From a virus, in the IMG/VR virus record IMGVR_UViG_3300020459_000022, positions 1-43,223 of that record: a stretch of DNA of 43,223 bases; one strand, 5' to 3'. Below, in pieces: positions 33,943-40,772 of this stretch. Numbering within the stretch: position 1 is the stretch's first letter; every line of letters begins with the position of its first letter. The notes below the pieces were generated by a model, which saw only the letters and a program-made list of their open reading frames with translations, was not told where the DNA came from and ran no database searches. The position numbers and the translations under genes were made by a program.

Positions 33943-34143
33943 ATGAGAGAACAACTAATAAAAGCACTCTTAGCACATGCTCAGGGTGATATTGCCAAAC
34001 ATAAAGCAAACGTAGAAATATATCTCACTAACCCTGTGGGTATAGGTGAGCATTCTAATGTTGTTGAAGCAATAGAAGAAGAACTAAATCAAATAGCAAA
34101 GTACCAAGATCAAATTGATGTAATCAACAAGTATTTCAAATGA
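33943..34143 (+). CDS. Conserved small cyanophage protein (66 aa)
   Basis: MREQLIKALLAHAQGDIAKHKANVEIYLTNPVGIGEHSNVVEAIEEEL...: two helices joined by a conserved NPVGIGEHS turn. I recall close relatives in nearly all T4-like cyanophages; function unknown. GGAG sits 8 bases before the ATG; the stop overlaps the next start. Confidence 0.8.
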   Translation: MREQLIKALLAHAQGDIAKHKANVEIYLTNPVGIGEHSNVVEAIEEELNQIAKYQDQIDVINKYFK

Positions 34144-34502
34144 GCATTCATTCTAATATTACTATCACCATTGATGTCAATGGTCTGGTGTGGGATAGAG
34201 CAGAGTTCCTAAAGCAAGAAATGTCAGTCACACAGAATGACCACCTTGCTGAGAACTTACGAAGAACTCTAACATTTGATACACTATATCATATGGTAGA
34301 TACATCTATCTTAGAGTTCTTTGATAATCATGAGCACCCTGAGATATGGGATCCTCATTATGGTGAAACAGCAGGTAATGAACCAGCAGCATCATTTGAG
34401 AAAGCAGCAAAGGATAGAGAGAAAGCAAAGAAAGAATTTGAAATGGTGGATCTCGTATCATCTGCATGGACAATCAAAGTACCTAGAAGAATAAAGAAAT
34501 GA
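34140..34502 (+). CDS. Unknown protein upstream of heme oxygenase (120 aa)
   Basis: Beta-strand start (ITITIDVNGLVWDRAEFL), helical middle, acidic-basic helical end (EKAAKDREKAKKEFEM). Coupled to both neighbours by ATGA overlaps, so it is in the heme oxygenase operon. No family recognised. Confidence 0.65.
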   Translation: MSIHSNITITIDVNGLVWDRAEFLKQEMSVTQNDHLAENLRRTLTFDTLYHMVDTSILEFFDNHEHPEIWDPHYGETAGNEPAASFEKAAKDREKAKKEFEMVDLVSSAWTIKVPRRIKK

Positions 34503-35164
34503 GTTTATCAGTAGAGATAAAAGAAGGAACAAAACAATCACACTCAGCAGCAGAGAATACTAAGTTTGTTAGTTCATTCCTCAAAGGTGTGGTAGACAGA
34601 GAGAAGTATAAGCAATTGATTGCTAATTTCTACTTTGTTTATAGTGCTATGGAGGAAGAAATAGAAAAACGTAGGGGTGATAGTACCCTAGGAAAGCTAT
34701 TTTATTCTGAACTAAATCGTGTTGATGCATTAGAAAGAGATTTGAGATACTTCTATGGACCTATCTGGAGATCTATTGTAGAACCAACAGAGGAAGCACA
34801 GAGATATGTGAATCGTATACGTGAGGTAGCGAAGGATGAACCTGAACTATTGATAGCACATCACTATACAAGATACATTGGAGATCTATCTGGTGGACAG
34901 ATACTAAAGAAGATAGCACAGAGAGCAATAGGTGATGAAGGACTGAACTTCTATGATTTCCCTCTTATTGATGATAAGAAGGGATTCAAGCAGTCATATA
35001 AATCAATGCTTGATACATTAGACCTTGACCAACACCAGATTAATGCTATAATAGTAGAGGCTAATTGGGCATTTCGTTTGAACATGTTCATGTTTGAGGA
35101 ACTTGAGGGCAGTGCGTTCTTAGGTTTCGTCAAGTTTATTATAGGTAAGTTATGGCACAGATGA
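34499..35164 (+). CDS. ho1: Heme oxygenase (biliverdin-producing)
   Basis: Opens heme to biliverdin IXa, iron and CO with ferredoxin; the first step of phycobilin synthesis for light harvesting. 221 residues. Proximal His region KEGTKQSHSAAENTKFVSSFLKG (His15 is in the expected place), distal helix HHYTRYIGDLSGGQILKKIAQ with the GDxSGG motif (about residues 128-133), and FRLNMFMFEEL near the end. No bilin reductase (pebS/pcyA) is visible in this window. Overlaps the next gene by 13 bases. Confidence 0.95.
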   Translation: MSLSVEIKEGTKQSHSAAENTKFVSSFLKGVVDREKYKQLIANFYFVYSAMEEEIEKRRGDSTLGKLFYSELNRVDALERDLRYFYGPIWRSIVEPTEEAQRYVNRIREVAKDEPELLIAHHYTRYIGDLSGGQILKKIAQRAIGDEGLNFYDFPLIDDKKGFKQSYKSMLDTLDLDQHQINAIIVEANWAFRLNMFMFEELEGSAFLGFVKFIIGKLWHR

Positions 35165-35553
35165 AACGATATCTTGAACAGATTCAAGATGACGATCAAT
35201 TAGAACCAACTCGTAGACAAAAACTAATGAGCAGGTTAGCACCACGCTGGTTGTTCAGAAATTTCGGTCAACTCCTAGACACTCCTGAAGTGCATAGGCA
35301 AACTGCTAATCCTGGAAATGATCCCTTACGTCAAAATAAGGTGATCAGATATGAGGATGAGTTCGGTCTCAGTCTACCTGATAAGGGATTTCATTTCAAT
35401 ATCTCTAAGGGTAGATATGAACGTGAATGGTCTGCTAAGGGAGATCAGCATGGAGGACTTGATACTATAACAGAGTCATATCAAAAACGTGAGTCTGGTT
35501 GGTTTCAAGTTATGGAGACTGATGAACGCATATTCTATGAGGATAGAGCATGA
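35152..35553 (+). CDS. Unknown protein coupled to heme oxygenase (133 aa)
   Basis: MAQMKRYLEQIQDDDQLEPTRRQKLMSRLAPRWLF, then RYEDEFGLSLPDKGFHFNISKGRYEREW and an acidic end. The first 13 bases overlap ho1, so translation is coupled. A second ATG lies at 35161. It does not look like a bilin reductase. A role with heme or bilins is only suggested by position. Confidence 0.65.
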   Translation: MAQMKRYLEQIQDDDQLEPTRRQKLMSRLAPRWLFRNFGQLLDTPEVHRQTANPGNDPLRQNKVIRYEDEFGLSLPDKGFHFNISKGRYEREWSAKGDQHGGLDTITESYQKRESGWFQVMETDERIFYEDRA

Positions 35554-35711
35554 ATGCGAGAGCGAAGGAACTAATAGAACTGGGTGTTACCTTACTTGAT
35601 GGGAAGTATGAGGTAGTGCATGGTTTGAATTCTGTAGGTAAATCCTATGACAAAATTATTATCACATACAATGAAAAACAGAGAGAAGATCAGAGCACAA
35701 GTGAAGAGTAG
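35550..35711 (+). CDS. Small protein (53 aa), unknown
   Basis: MNARAKELIELGVTLLDGKYEVVHGL..., with a compact alpha-beta start and an acidic end. ATGA overlap with the previous gene; its last 41 bases overlap the following membrane-protein gene. No family recognised. Confidence 0.5.
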   Translation: MNARAKELIELGVTLLDGKYEVVHGLNSVGKSYDKIIITYNEKQREDQSTSEE

Positions 35712-35901
35712 ATTTTACTATCTCTTCTGGGGCATTGCAACATTCAGTGTAGTTGCTGGTCAAACATACGTTGGTACTGGATACAGAGCATTTGCTAATG
35801 CTTTGAATAGAGTATTTGACACCATTGAGGTGGAAGTTCAAAGAGATCCTATGACTATAGATGCATGGGATGATAACATAGGAGCGATATGGACTAAATA
35901 G
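35671..35901 (+). CDS. Small membrane protein (76 aa)
   Basis: From ATG 35671: basic start MKNREKIRAQVKSRF, one transmembrane segment YYLFWGIATFSVVAGQTYVG (about 15-34), then a polar tail. An earlier in-frame ATG at 35647 would add eight residues and more overlap. Likely inner membrane with the basic end in the cytoplasm. Function unknown. Confidence 0.65.
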   Translation: MKNREKIRAQVKSRFYYLFWGIATFSVVAGQTYVGTGYRAFANALNRVFDTIEVEVQRDPMTIDAWDDNIGAIWTK

Positions 35902-35930
35902 TTTGTTACGAAATCGATACAAACTAATAC

Positions 35931-36068
35931 GTGAAAGACAAGAAAGCAGCAAAATTATTACTAAAACGAGCAAAGAAACATCCTGAGTTATACACTAAAC
36001 AAGAAGTATATTACGCTAAAGAACTCAAGAGGCAGATGAAGGCACAAAAAAAAGACCCCATTGAATGA
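35931..36068 (+). CDS. Small basic protein with GTG start (45 aa)
   Basis: GTG start, then KDKKAAKLLLKRAKKHPELY ... YYAKELKRQMK. I recall the KAAKLLxKRAKKHPELY motif from other cyanophages. Its stop codon lies inside the hairpin that terminates the convergent minus-strand gene. Function unknown; possibly nucleic-acid binding because of charge. Confidence 0.7.
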   Translation: MKDKKAAKLLLKRAKKHPELYTKQEVYYAKELKRQMKAQKKDPIE

Positions 36069-36074
36069 GGTCTT
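36046..36074. terminator. Terminator between convergent genes
   Basis: AAGACC (36052-36057) pairs with GGTCTT (36069-36074). Reading the minus strand, the hairpin is followed by an eight-base T-run (plus-strand A run 36046-36053), so it best serves the minus-strand gene; on the plus strand only a weak T-rich end follows. Confidence 0.6.
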
Positions 36075-36098
36075 ACTTTATCATACATAAACCATGTA

Positions 36099-36257
36099 CT
36101 ATGTAAACACTTCTGAGCAGATCTTTCTGCATGTGCTTTGATCTTCTGAACATTCAATCAGACATTCAAAGTAACTATCTATTTCTGCATCGGTGTCATT
36201 TATAGTATGTTTCCAGTTATTGAGTTGATTGTAGGATATTAGGTTGTGTTGTTTCAT
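36099..36257 (-). CDS. Twin CX3C small protein (52 aa)
   Basis: MKQHNLISYNQLNNWKH..., then DSYFECLIECSEDQSTCRKICSEV. The end carries two CX3C motifs six residues apart (CLIEC, CRKIC), a spacing fit for a disulfide- or metal-linked helical hairpin. I recall similar Cys-patterned small proteins in cyanophages. AAGGA precedes the ATG by 5 bases. The open frame extends upstream to 36626, but that part is an antisense shadow of plus-strand genes. A perfect late box lies 57 bases upstream on the same strand. Confidence 0.7.
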   Translation of the reverse strand: MKQHNLISYNQLNNWKHTINDTDAEIDSYFECLIECSEDQSTCRKICSEVFT

Positions 36258-36313
36258 GGTTCCTTGTATGTATTTTGGATGAGGACTTAGTTCTCTCCTG
36301 TGAACATCACCTC

Positions 36314-36321
36314 TATTTATA
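36314..36321 (-). promoter_or_regulatory. T4-type late promoter on minus strand (TATAAATA)
   Basis: Exact consensus on the minus strand, 57 bases upstream of the twin CX3C gene. Lies between divergent genes. Confidence 0.6.
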
Positions 36322-36351
36322 CAAAATGTCAGTATTTCGACACAAAAATTT

Positions 36352-36591
36352 ATGCCTAGTGAACAGAATTGGAGAGAAGAATATAAAGCATACACAAGTA
36401 GCAAAAGGGAACTTGAGTTACTTGAGAATGGTCCTAAATCCTTAGCACAATCATGGTTGATGCAAGCATTATATAATAAGTGGAAGAAGGTCAAGGGTAT
36501 ACCACCTGATCCTGATCCACCTGATTGCAGTTCATCGATGAAAGAGTGGGAAGAAAGCATAAAGAAATACAAGGACAATAACAATGTATGA
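36352..36591 (+). CDS. Small protein (79 aa), unknown
   Basis: NWREEYKAYTSSKRELELLENGPKSLAQSWLMQALYNKWKKVKG then a Pro/Asp turn (PPDPDPPDC) and a charged helix. Mostly helical. I recall related sequences in cyanophages; no function known. No clear ribosome site. Overlaps the next gene by 8 bases. Confidence 0.65.
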   Translation: MPSEQNWREEYKAYTSSKRELELLENGPKSLAQSWLMQALYNKWKKVKGIPPDPDPPDCSSSMKEWEESIKKYKDNNNV

Positions 36592-36943
36592 TACAATAAG
36601 ATCAGAGTATGGTTATCCATTACCACGCAAACTCCGCACTGAAGACCTGATGGGTATCATGGCAGATCTATGGTTAGATCCTAATGGTCAGTTGTGGGAG
36701 ATAGACTACGCAGATACGCATAGTTTCGTGGATGCCAAGTGTGCTGACATGGTTCCTAATGGACATCATGGGAAGGTCAAACCATACCATGTGACCAAAG
36801 AGGTGTCAGCATACTGTGGACAGTCTCCAAACCGCACATCTTTCCGCTTGCATTTTCAGGAGGGTGTGCTACAATATTATCAAGCGGAACAAAGAACCGC
36901 ACAATCTGGAAAAACCAATGACAACATTACCATTGACTCCTGA
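36584..36943 (+). CDS. Unknown protein (119 aa)
   Basis: MYDTIRSEYGYPLPRKLRTEDLMG, then LWLDPNGQLWEIDYADTHSF; a mixed alpha-beta small protein with several His and Cys. Coupled to both neighbours by overlaps (8 and 26 bases). No family recognised. Confidence 0.65.
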   Translation: MYDTIRSEYGYPLPRKLRTEDLMGIMADLWLDPNGQLWEIDYADTHSFVDAKCADMVPNGHHGKVKPYHVTKEVSAYCGQSPNRTSFRLHFQEGVLQYYQAEQRTAQSGKTNDNITIDS

Positions 36944-37445
36944 TCAAGCAAACCTTACGCAGATCGTTGAGTCCCTTCCTATCTTCCAAAAGTGGGAAGC
37001 AGCAAAGCAAAGCATCTGGGCAGACTCTAAGTTTGAGTCTTTCCGCAACATCCCTTCACCTAAGAGCAAAGGGGCGCAAGGTGAGAAACTTGTTTCACAA
37101 ATCATGGAGCAGTTTGGATATGAAGTTGAGAAACCACTAAACTCTGACCATGATAGAATCATCGGTGGATACAAAACAGAGATCAAGTTGAGCACTACAT
37201 GGAATGAAACACTCTTCAATTGGACTTGGCAGCAGATCAGAGACCAAGACTATGAGCGTATCATATTTGTAGGCATCAACCCAAATGAGTGCTATGTATA
37301 CTGGGCAACTAAGGATGATCTACGTAAGCACATCTTAGGTCAGGATCAGCACAGACAACATGCTGGTAAGGACGGTGGACAAGAATTATACTGGATTCAA
37401 GGATCTGGTAAGCAGGACTGGTTCAGGGACATCAGCACATTCTAA
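36918..37445 (+). CDS. PD-(D/E)XK restriction-endonuclease-like protein
   Basis: 175 residues from ATG 36918. Nuclease-fold signature: GAQGEKLVSQIMEQFGYEVE (Glu56), SDHDRIIGG (Asp77/Asp79), TEIKLSTTW (Glu88-x-Lys90), then helical TWQQIRDQDYERIIFVGIN. This resembles type II restriction-enzyme cores and small host-DNA-degrading phage nucleases. No methylase gene is next to it. An upstream in-frame ATG (36816) lies deep in the previous gene and is unlikely. Followed by a terminator-like hairpin. Confidence 0.78.
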   Translation: MTTLPLTPDQANLTQIVESLPIFQKWEAAKQSIWADSKFESFRNIPSPKSKGAQGEKLVSQIMEQFGYEVEKPLNSDHDRIIGGYKTEIKLSTTWNETLFNWTWQQIRDQDYERIIFVGINPNECYVYWATKDDLRKHILGQDQHRQHAGKDGGQELYWIQGSGKQDWFRDISTF

Positions 37446-37455
37446 CCCTGTGCCA

Positions 37456-37477
37456 CCCCTGTAACCGTCTACAGGGG
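37456..37477 (+). terminator. Hairpin after the nuclease gene
   Basis: CCCCTGTA (37456-37463) pairs with TACAGGGG (37470-37477), eight pairs. There is no T-run; instead the -35 box of the next promoter follows directly, so it may act as an attenuating or mRNA-stabilising stem. Confidence 0.5.
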
Positions 37478-37478
37478 G

Positions 37479-37507
37479 TTGACAAATCACTCTGATGGTG
37501 ATATATT
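37479..37507 (+). promoter_or_regulatory. Strong sigma-70-like promoter
   Basis: TTGACA (37479-37484), 17-base spacer, TATATT (37502-37507). Predicted start about 37514, leader of about 50 bases to ATG 37565. Confidence 0.75.
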
Positions 37508-37564
37508 ATATTTGTGGCATTCATCGATGTAAGTCCACGATTGCAAACCCCGACTTATTTTATT

Positions 37565-37690
37565 ATGTCATTCGATGTATCTTTCGTTTCACCTAACTTC
37601 GCTGAGTTCTTACTCGATAGTGCAGTTGATGGTAATGAGATCCTAGCAGTCCTTGAGGACATTGTAGAGGTAGAAGATACAGCACTGTAG
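37565..37690 (+). CDS. Small acidic protein (41 aa)
   Basis: MSFDVSFVSPNFAEFLLDSAVDGNEILAVLEDIVEVEDTAL is an acidic helical peptide driven by its own strong promoter and closed by its own terminator, so it is a single-gene unit. I recall similar short proteins in cyanophages. Function unknown; strong expression suggests an early regulatory or host-directed role (inference). Confidence 0.75.
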   Translation: MSFDVSFVSPNFAEFLLDSAVDGNEILAVLEDIVEVEDTAL

Positions 37691-37698
37691 ATAGTGGT

Positions 37699-37719
37699 GG
37701 GGAGCTTTTGCTCCCCTTT
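37699..37719 (+). terminator. Rho-independent terminator
   Basis: GGGGAGC (37699-37705), TTTT loop, GCTCCCC (37710-37716), TTT. Confidence 0.9.
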
Positions 37720-37723
37720 CTAC

Positions 37724-37731
37724 TATAAATA
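37724..37731 (+). promoter_or_regulatory. T4-type late promoter (TATAAATA)
   Basis: Exact consensus directly after the terminator and 35 bases ahead of ATG 37767. Confidence 0.7.
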
Positions 37732-37766
37732 TACTGTATATTGAAACAATCAATTCAACTGAGACT

Positions 37767-38213
37767 ATGGCAAGAGCAAAGAAAACGACAGTATCCAAAG
37801 CAAAGACTCCAACTACCGCAACTAAGGTAAAGGATGGAGTACAAGCAATTGTGGATGCACTCAATACTGATTATGCTGCTGTATGTAAGCGTGTACATGA
37901 GCAGGAAGCAAACAACGAGGGACTTGAGAGTCGTGACAGAGCAGCAGCAAAGGCACGTCTTGAGGAGATAGAGAGTGGAAACTATGAGTATTCACGCAAG
38001 TTTACTACTAAGAAGAGTGGTAAGTTTACTCAAATACAGTATGAGAGTGATGGTAAGGTACAACCAATTGGTTATGTGAATGCTAAAGGTCAAGTAGTAT
38101 CTGATCCTGAAAGCGAAACAGTGAGGTATGAACTTACTAATGATGTAAGTTTAGCAAAAGCAGTCGAACAAGCAGACTGGGGTGGAAATTTCATCGCTTA
38201 CGAGCAGGAGTAA
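37767..38213 (+). CDS. Unknown protein with Lys/Ala/Thr-rich N-terminus (148 aa)
   Basis: MARAKKTTVSKAKTPTTATKVK is a histone-tail-like basic stretch; a helical charged part (about 25-70) and a beta-rich part follow (KKSGKFTQIQYESDGKVQPIGYVNAKG). Exact late promoter upstream suggests a virion or late protein. No family recognised. Confidence 0.7.
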   Translation: MARAKKTTVSKAKTPTTATKVKDGVQAIVDALNTDYAAVCKRVHEQEANNEGLESRDRAAAKARLEEIESGNYEYSRKFTTKKSGKFTQIQYESDGKVQPIGYVNAKGQVVSDPESETVRYELTNDVSLAKAVEQADWGGNFIAYEQE

Positions 38214-38216
38214 TTT

Positions 38217-38453
38217 ATGGAGAAGTATTCTGAAGAGTATTTGAGAGTGCGTCAAGAAGCATATCGCATATTGATAGCACAATTCAAAGATAGCAAATCA
38301 GTATACGAATGTGCAAATGACTGGGTTGATCATGGTCAAGTCACGACCAACGGCATAGTAAACTACTACAAAACCTATTTCGCAGGTAAATCTCACTACA
38401 ATCAGAACCATGACAGTTCCAAAGGAATACAAACTAACTCTCAACCTCAATGA
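38217..38453 (+). CDS. Small protein (78 aa), unknown
   Basis: MEKYSEEYLRVRQEAYRILIAQFKDSKS..., helical start with Tyr and Trp and a polar Asn/Gln-rich end. AGGAG sits 6 bases before the ATG. Overlaps the next gene by 44 bases in another frame, so its last 14 residues may be non-essential tail. Confidence 0.6.
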   Translation: MEKYSEEYLRVRQEAYRILIAQFKDSKSVYECANDWVDHGQVTTNGIVNYYKTYFAGKSHYNQNHDSSKGIQTNSQPQ

Positions 38454-38643
38454 AGCAATAGAGGATTTCAATTCTGATCTTACAGCAGAGCAGGTTGAAA
38501 TGATCGCAAGAGATATATGTCTCAAGTGGTCTTATAGTGATATGTACAATGAAGTTGAACATAAAGCACTTCAGTACATGAAGTTAGCAGATTTTGGTAT
38601 TGAGACTGAGCATGAATCAGTTGACCATGAGATGCATCGATGA
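38410..38643 (+). CDS. Small acidic helical protein (77 aa)
   Basis: MTVPKEYKLTLNLNEAIEDFNSDLTAEQVEMIARDICLKWSYSDM..., consistent with a compact helical domain; His/Glu-rich end. Starts inside the previous gene; its stop overlaps the next start. Function unknown. Confidence 0.6.
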   Translation: MTVPKEYKLTLNLNEAIEDFNSDLTAEQVEMIARDICLKWSYSDMYNEVEHKALQYMKLADFGIETEHESVDHEMHR

Positions 38644-38825
38644 AGGATAGACAGATCCTCGCAGGTTTGGATCACGTGATAAAGAATGATGCTGCATCAC
38701 GTGTTGAGTTATTAGAGGACTACATCAGTAAACTGACTGACGTAGAAAAAGATATACTATACGATATACTGTTTCCACCACCACAGTGTGACGGTGAAAC
38801 AAGTGTAACAGTAGGGGTCGTGTGA
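38640..38825 (+). CDS. Small protein (61 aa), unknown
   Basis: MKDRQILAGLDHVIKNDAASRVELLEDYISKLTDVEKDILYDILF, helical, ending in PPPQCDGETSV. ATGA-coupled to the previous gene. The stop codon sits within the right arm of the terminator. Confidence 0.6.
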   Translation: MKDRQILAGLDHVIKNDAASRVELLEDYISKLTDVEKDILYDILFPPPQCDGETSVTVGVV

Positions 38826-38834
38826 CCCTTTTTT
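38813..38834 (+). terminator. Rho-independent terminator
   Basis: GGGTC (38815-38819) pairs with GACCC (38824-38828), GTGT loop, six T. Short stem but good T-run. Confidence 0.75.
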
Positions 38835-38870
38835 AGTGTTATTATATAAGAGTAAAGAACAAAGCAATCA

Positions 38871-39236
38871 ATGACAACAGCAATCCCAACAATCGCAGTC
38901 CTCCAAGATGAGCAACTCACCCTTGATCAGAGAATTGAGAAGTGGGTGTTCTTCTACATGAAAGCATTAGCAGATAACTACACTTCACGTTATCCTGATT
39001 CTCATTCACCAGTTACATTTCAACTTGAAGCAGGTCGTAAGTATTGGAAGATCAATCAAGTTGATGGTGGTGTACATGCATTTGTGAATCGTAAGACTGG
39101 TGAGGTATACAAACCAGCATCATGGCGAGGACCAGCAAAGCATGTAAGATTCGATCTAAGACTTATCAAAGATCGTGAACTACTACACAATCCTAGGTTT
39201 ACAGACTGGGCAGGTGGTTATCTCTACATGAGGTAA
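38871..39236 (+). CDS. Conserved unknown protein (121 aa)
   Basis: Helical front (LTLDQRIEKWVFFYMKALADNYTSRY) and a beta-hairpin core GRKYWKINQVDGGVHAFVNRKTGEVYKPASWRGPAKHVRFDL. The AFVNRKTGEVYKPASWRGPAKHVRF segment is one I recall as widely shared among phages; function unknown. A TATTATATAAG stretch upstream (38840-38850) may be a -10 region. Confidence 0.7.
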   Translation: MTTAIPTIAVLQDEQLTLDQRIEKWVFFYMKALADNYTSRYPDSHSPVTFQLEAGRKYWKINQVDGGVHAFVNRKTGEVYKPASWRGPAKHVRFDLRLIKDRELLHNPRFTDWAGGYLYMR

Positions 39237-39240
39237 TCAC

Positions 39241-39471
39241 ATGAAAGTCATTATCACCCCTGATCACGTTACTCTATCAAAACCAATGCCAATAGTCAAT
39301 CAAGAAGATCGCATGACACCAGCAGAGTGGCAAGTGTTACATGAAACACTTGAACAATCCTATATGGATCATAGTGTGATCCAAAGAAAGTTATGGGAAT
39401 TGGAGCAGGAGGACAATGCTCTGACTGCATTACAGGAGTTAGACAACCTTGATAACATGGAGGTAACATGA
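39241..39471 (+). CDS. Small acidic protein (76 aa)
   Basis: MKVIITPDHVTLSKPM, then a helical Glu/Leu-rich stretch (QVLHETLEQSYMDHSVIQRKLWELEQ). Acidic end encodes GGAGGT, the ribosome site for the next gene, and its stop overlaps that gene's ATG. Confidence 0.55.
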   Translation: MKVIITPDHVTLSKPMPIVNQEDRMTPAEWQVLHETLEQSYMDHSVIQRKLWELEQEDNALTALQELDNLDNMEVT

Positions 39472-39653
39472 CAATCTATTCAGTAAAGTGTAATCAAGTA
39501 AACAGATATACACGTGCTGGTAAGAATGGGAAACAAATTGTATGTCCCAAATGCTTTTCATCACGTAGAGTATATCATTTCAACTTCTCAGGACTGACAT
39601 GTCCTGACTGTAAAGAATCTATCCCCAAATACGACTGGAGCATCGCACAATGA
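39468..39653 (+). CDS. Zinc-ribbon small protein (61 aa)
   Basis: Two CxxC pairs, CPKC (about residues 26-29) and CPDC (about 45-48), separated by 15 residues (FSSRRVYHFNFSGLT), form a classic zinc ribbon; one further Cys near residue 8. Probably binds nucleic acid or protein. ATGA overlaps with both neighbours. Confidence 0.7.
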   Translation: MTIYSVKCNQVNRYTRAGKNGKQIVCPKCFSSRRVYHFNFSGLTCPDCKESIPKYDWSIAQ

Positions 39654-39943
39654 CTATTCAATTTGACAACAGAAAAGTACCACACACAGTCACATTGACT
39701 GAAGGTCAGATCTCTACCATCCTGTTTCATTTAGAAGGAGCAGTGAGTAAGAATGCAAAGAACCTTGATGAAGTTCATGGTATCTTTGAGGTATTAGAAG
39801 GAGCGATTGATCGTTGGTATGATGACCATCATGGTATTCAAGGTAAGAAACTACAGTCTACTCAAATTGCATCACCAGTGACAGTGATGAAGGAACCACA
39901 GTTACCAAACTTGAAAACTCCACCTGTAAGGAGGATACCATGA
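39650..39943 (+). CDS. Small protein (97 aa), unknown
   Basis: TVTLTEGQISTILFHLEGAVSKNAKNLDEVHGIFEVLEGAIDRWYDD (about 14-60) looks like a helical hairpin; the end is Pro-rich. Coupled to both neighbours. No family recognised. Confidence 0.6.
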   Translation: MTIQFDNRKVPHTVTLTEGQISTILFHLEGAVSKNAKNLDEVHGIFEVLEGAIDRWYDDHHGIQGKKLQSTQIASPVTVMKEPQLPNLKTPPVRRIP

Positions 39944-40110
39944 CTGATATCGATTATGCAGCAGTATGTGAATTCTTCAACAATGCACCATATGAGTTGA
40001 CACAATGCACATTTCCGAGTATAATAGAACAGCGAACTACAAGATCTGAATTGCTCAGTGATTGTACTCTCGCATCAGTCTCTAACAAGAGTGCTGGTAA
40101 GGGGAAGTGA
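39940..40110 (+). CDS. Small protein (56 aa), unknown
   Basis: MTDIDYAAVCEFFNNAPYELTQ..., with three Cys and a basic Ser/Lys end. A strong GGAGGA lies 4 bases before the ATG, and the start overlaps the previous stop. No family recognised. Confidence 0.6.
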   Translation: MTDIDYAAVCEFFNNAPYELTQCTFPSIIEQRTTRSELLSDCTLASVSNKSAGKGK

Positions 40111-40173
40111 ATATCTTTTATTATGCTCACAATGGGTGGTGGCAACATCACCTTTTTTTCTTTCTTCAATAAT

Positions 40174-40455
40174 ATGAAAGCAGAAGAGTTAGAAGTAGAT
40201 ATGCCAGTCATCTTTGATAATGGTCAGATGCATGGCAGAAACGAAGGGCATATTGCATTTATATGTGATGAATATATAAGTTTATTACTGAGTGCAGGAT
40301 GTAGATTACTGATCTATGCACATGATTACAAACATCTTTCAATAAATAAAAATGGACAAATCATACCGAATTGTGGTTACAGAAGCACAGCTAGATACGC
40401 TGATCCAAAGTCTACGATTACTCAAGGAGACAGTCAAGGAAATGAGTCATGCTGA
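40174..40455 (+). CDS. Small protein (93 aa) with doubtful C-terminus
   Basis: From ATG 40174: MKAEELEVDMPVIFDNGQMHGRNEGHIAFICDEYISLLLSAG..., a small beta-barrel-like pattern, which reads as real protein to about residue 60. Its last 104 bases overlap the next gene in another frame, and that tail (CGYRSTARYADPK) looks unlike the rest. An upstream ATG (40123) would precede a weak hairpin/T-run (40136-40160). Confidence 0.5.
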   Translation: MKAEELEVDMPVIFDNGQMHGRNEGHIAFICDEYISLLLSAGCRLLIYAHDYKHLSINKNGQIIPNCGYRSTARYADPKSTITQGDSQGNESC

Positions 40456-40576
40456 TGAAAGTATAACAACAGCAATGAGTGAGACATATTATAAACTTAC
40501 CAACGCAACCCCAGTTGAAAATGTTTATGACACAACCACAGCACCCGAAGGAACAACCTTCACATCAACCCTCTAA
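40352..40576 (+). CDS. Small helical protein (74 aa), unknown
   Basis: MDKSYRIVVTEAQLDTLIQSLRLLKETVKEMSHADESITTAMSETYYKL is a convincing helical sequence; the Thr-rich end is weaker. Starts within the previous frame and overlaps the next, forming a three-gene overlapping run. Confidence 0.55.
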   Translation: MDKSYRIVVTEAQLDTLIQSLRLLKETVKEMSHADESITTAMSETYYKLTNATPVENVYDTTTAPEGTTFTSTL

Positions 40577-40772
40577 ATATGATGATTTACTGAGTAAGTT
40601 ATCGAATGGAGGATTGACCGATCTTACACAATATATTGATCTGTTTCAACATTTGTTGGATACTGATCTTATATTTCATATGTCAGATCAAATGAGAAAA
40701 ACAGCAGATTACTTAGTCAAGGAGGGTTTTTGCTATTATGTCCCATCACAAGATATGGAGCAGAGGGAATGA
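40527..40772 (+). CDS. Small protein (81 aa), unknown
   Basis: From ATG 40527 (ATG 40521 is possible): Pro/Gln-rich start, then SKYDDLLSKLSNGGLTDLTQYIDLFQHLLDTDLIFHMSDQM, a helical core. Overlaps neighbours by 50 and 35 bases. No family recognised. Confidence 0.5.
   Translation: MTQPQHPKEQPSHQPSKYDDLLSKLSNGGLTDLTQYIDLFQHLLDTDLIFHMSDQMRKTADYLVKEGFCYYVPSQDMEQRE

Noticed and set aside
34499-35553. Bilin reductase (pebS/pcyA) partner of heme oxygenase
   Set aside because: The 133-residue neighbour is too short and lacks the ferredoxin-bilin reductase pattern.
36258-36626. Longer form of the minus-strand twin CX3C protein
   Set aside because: The extra N-terminal part is antisense to two coupled plus-strand genes and has Leu/Ser-rich shadow composition; ATG 36257 has a ribosome site.
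40341-40348. Late-promoter box AATAAATA before ATG 40352
   Set aside because: Lies inside the coding part of the previous gene and only 3 bases from the ATG, leaving no leader; likely chance.
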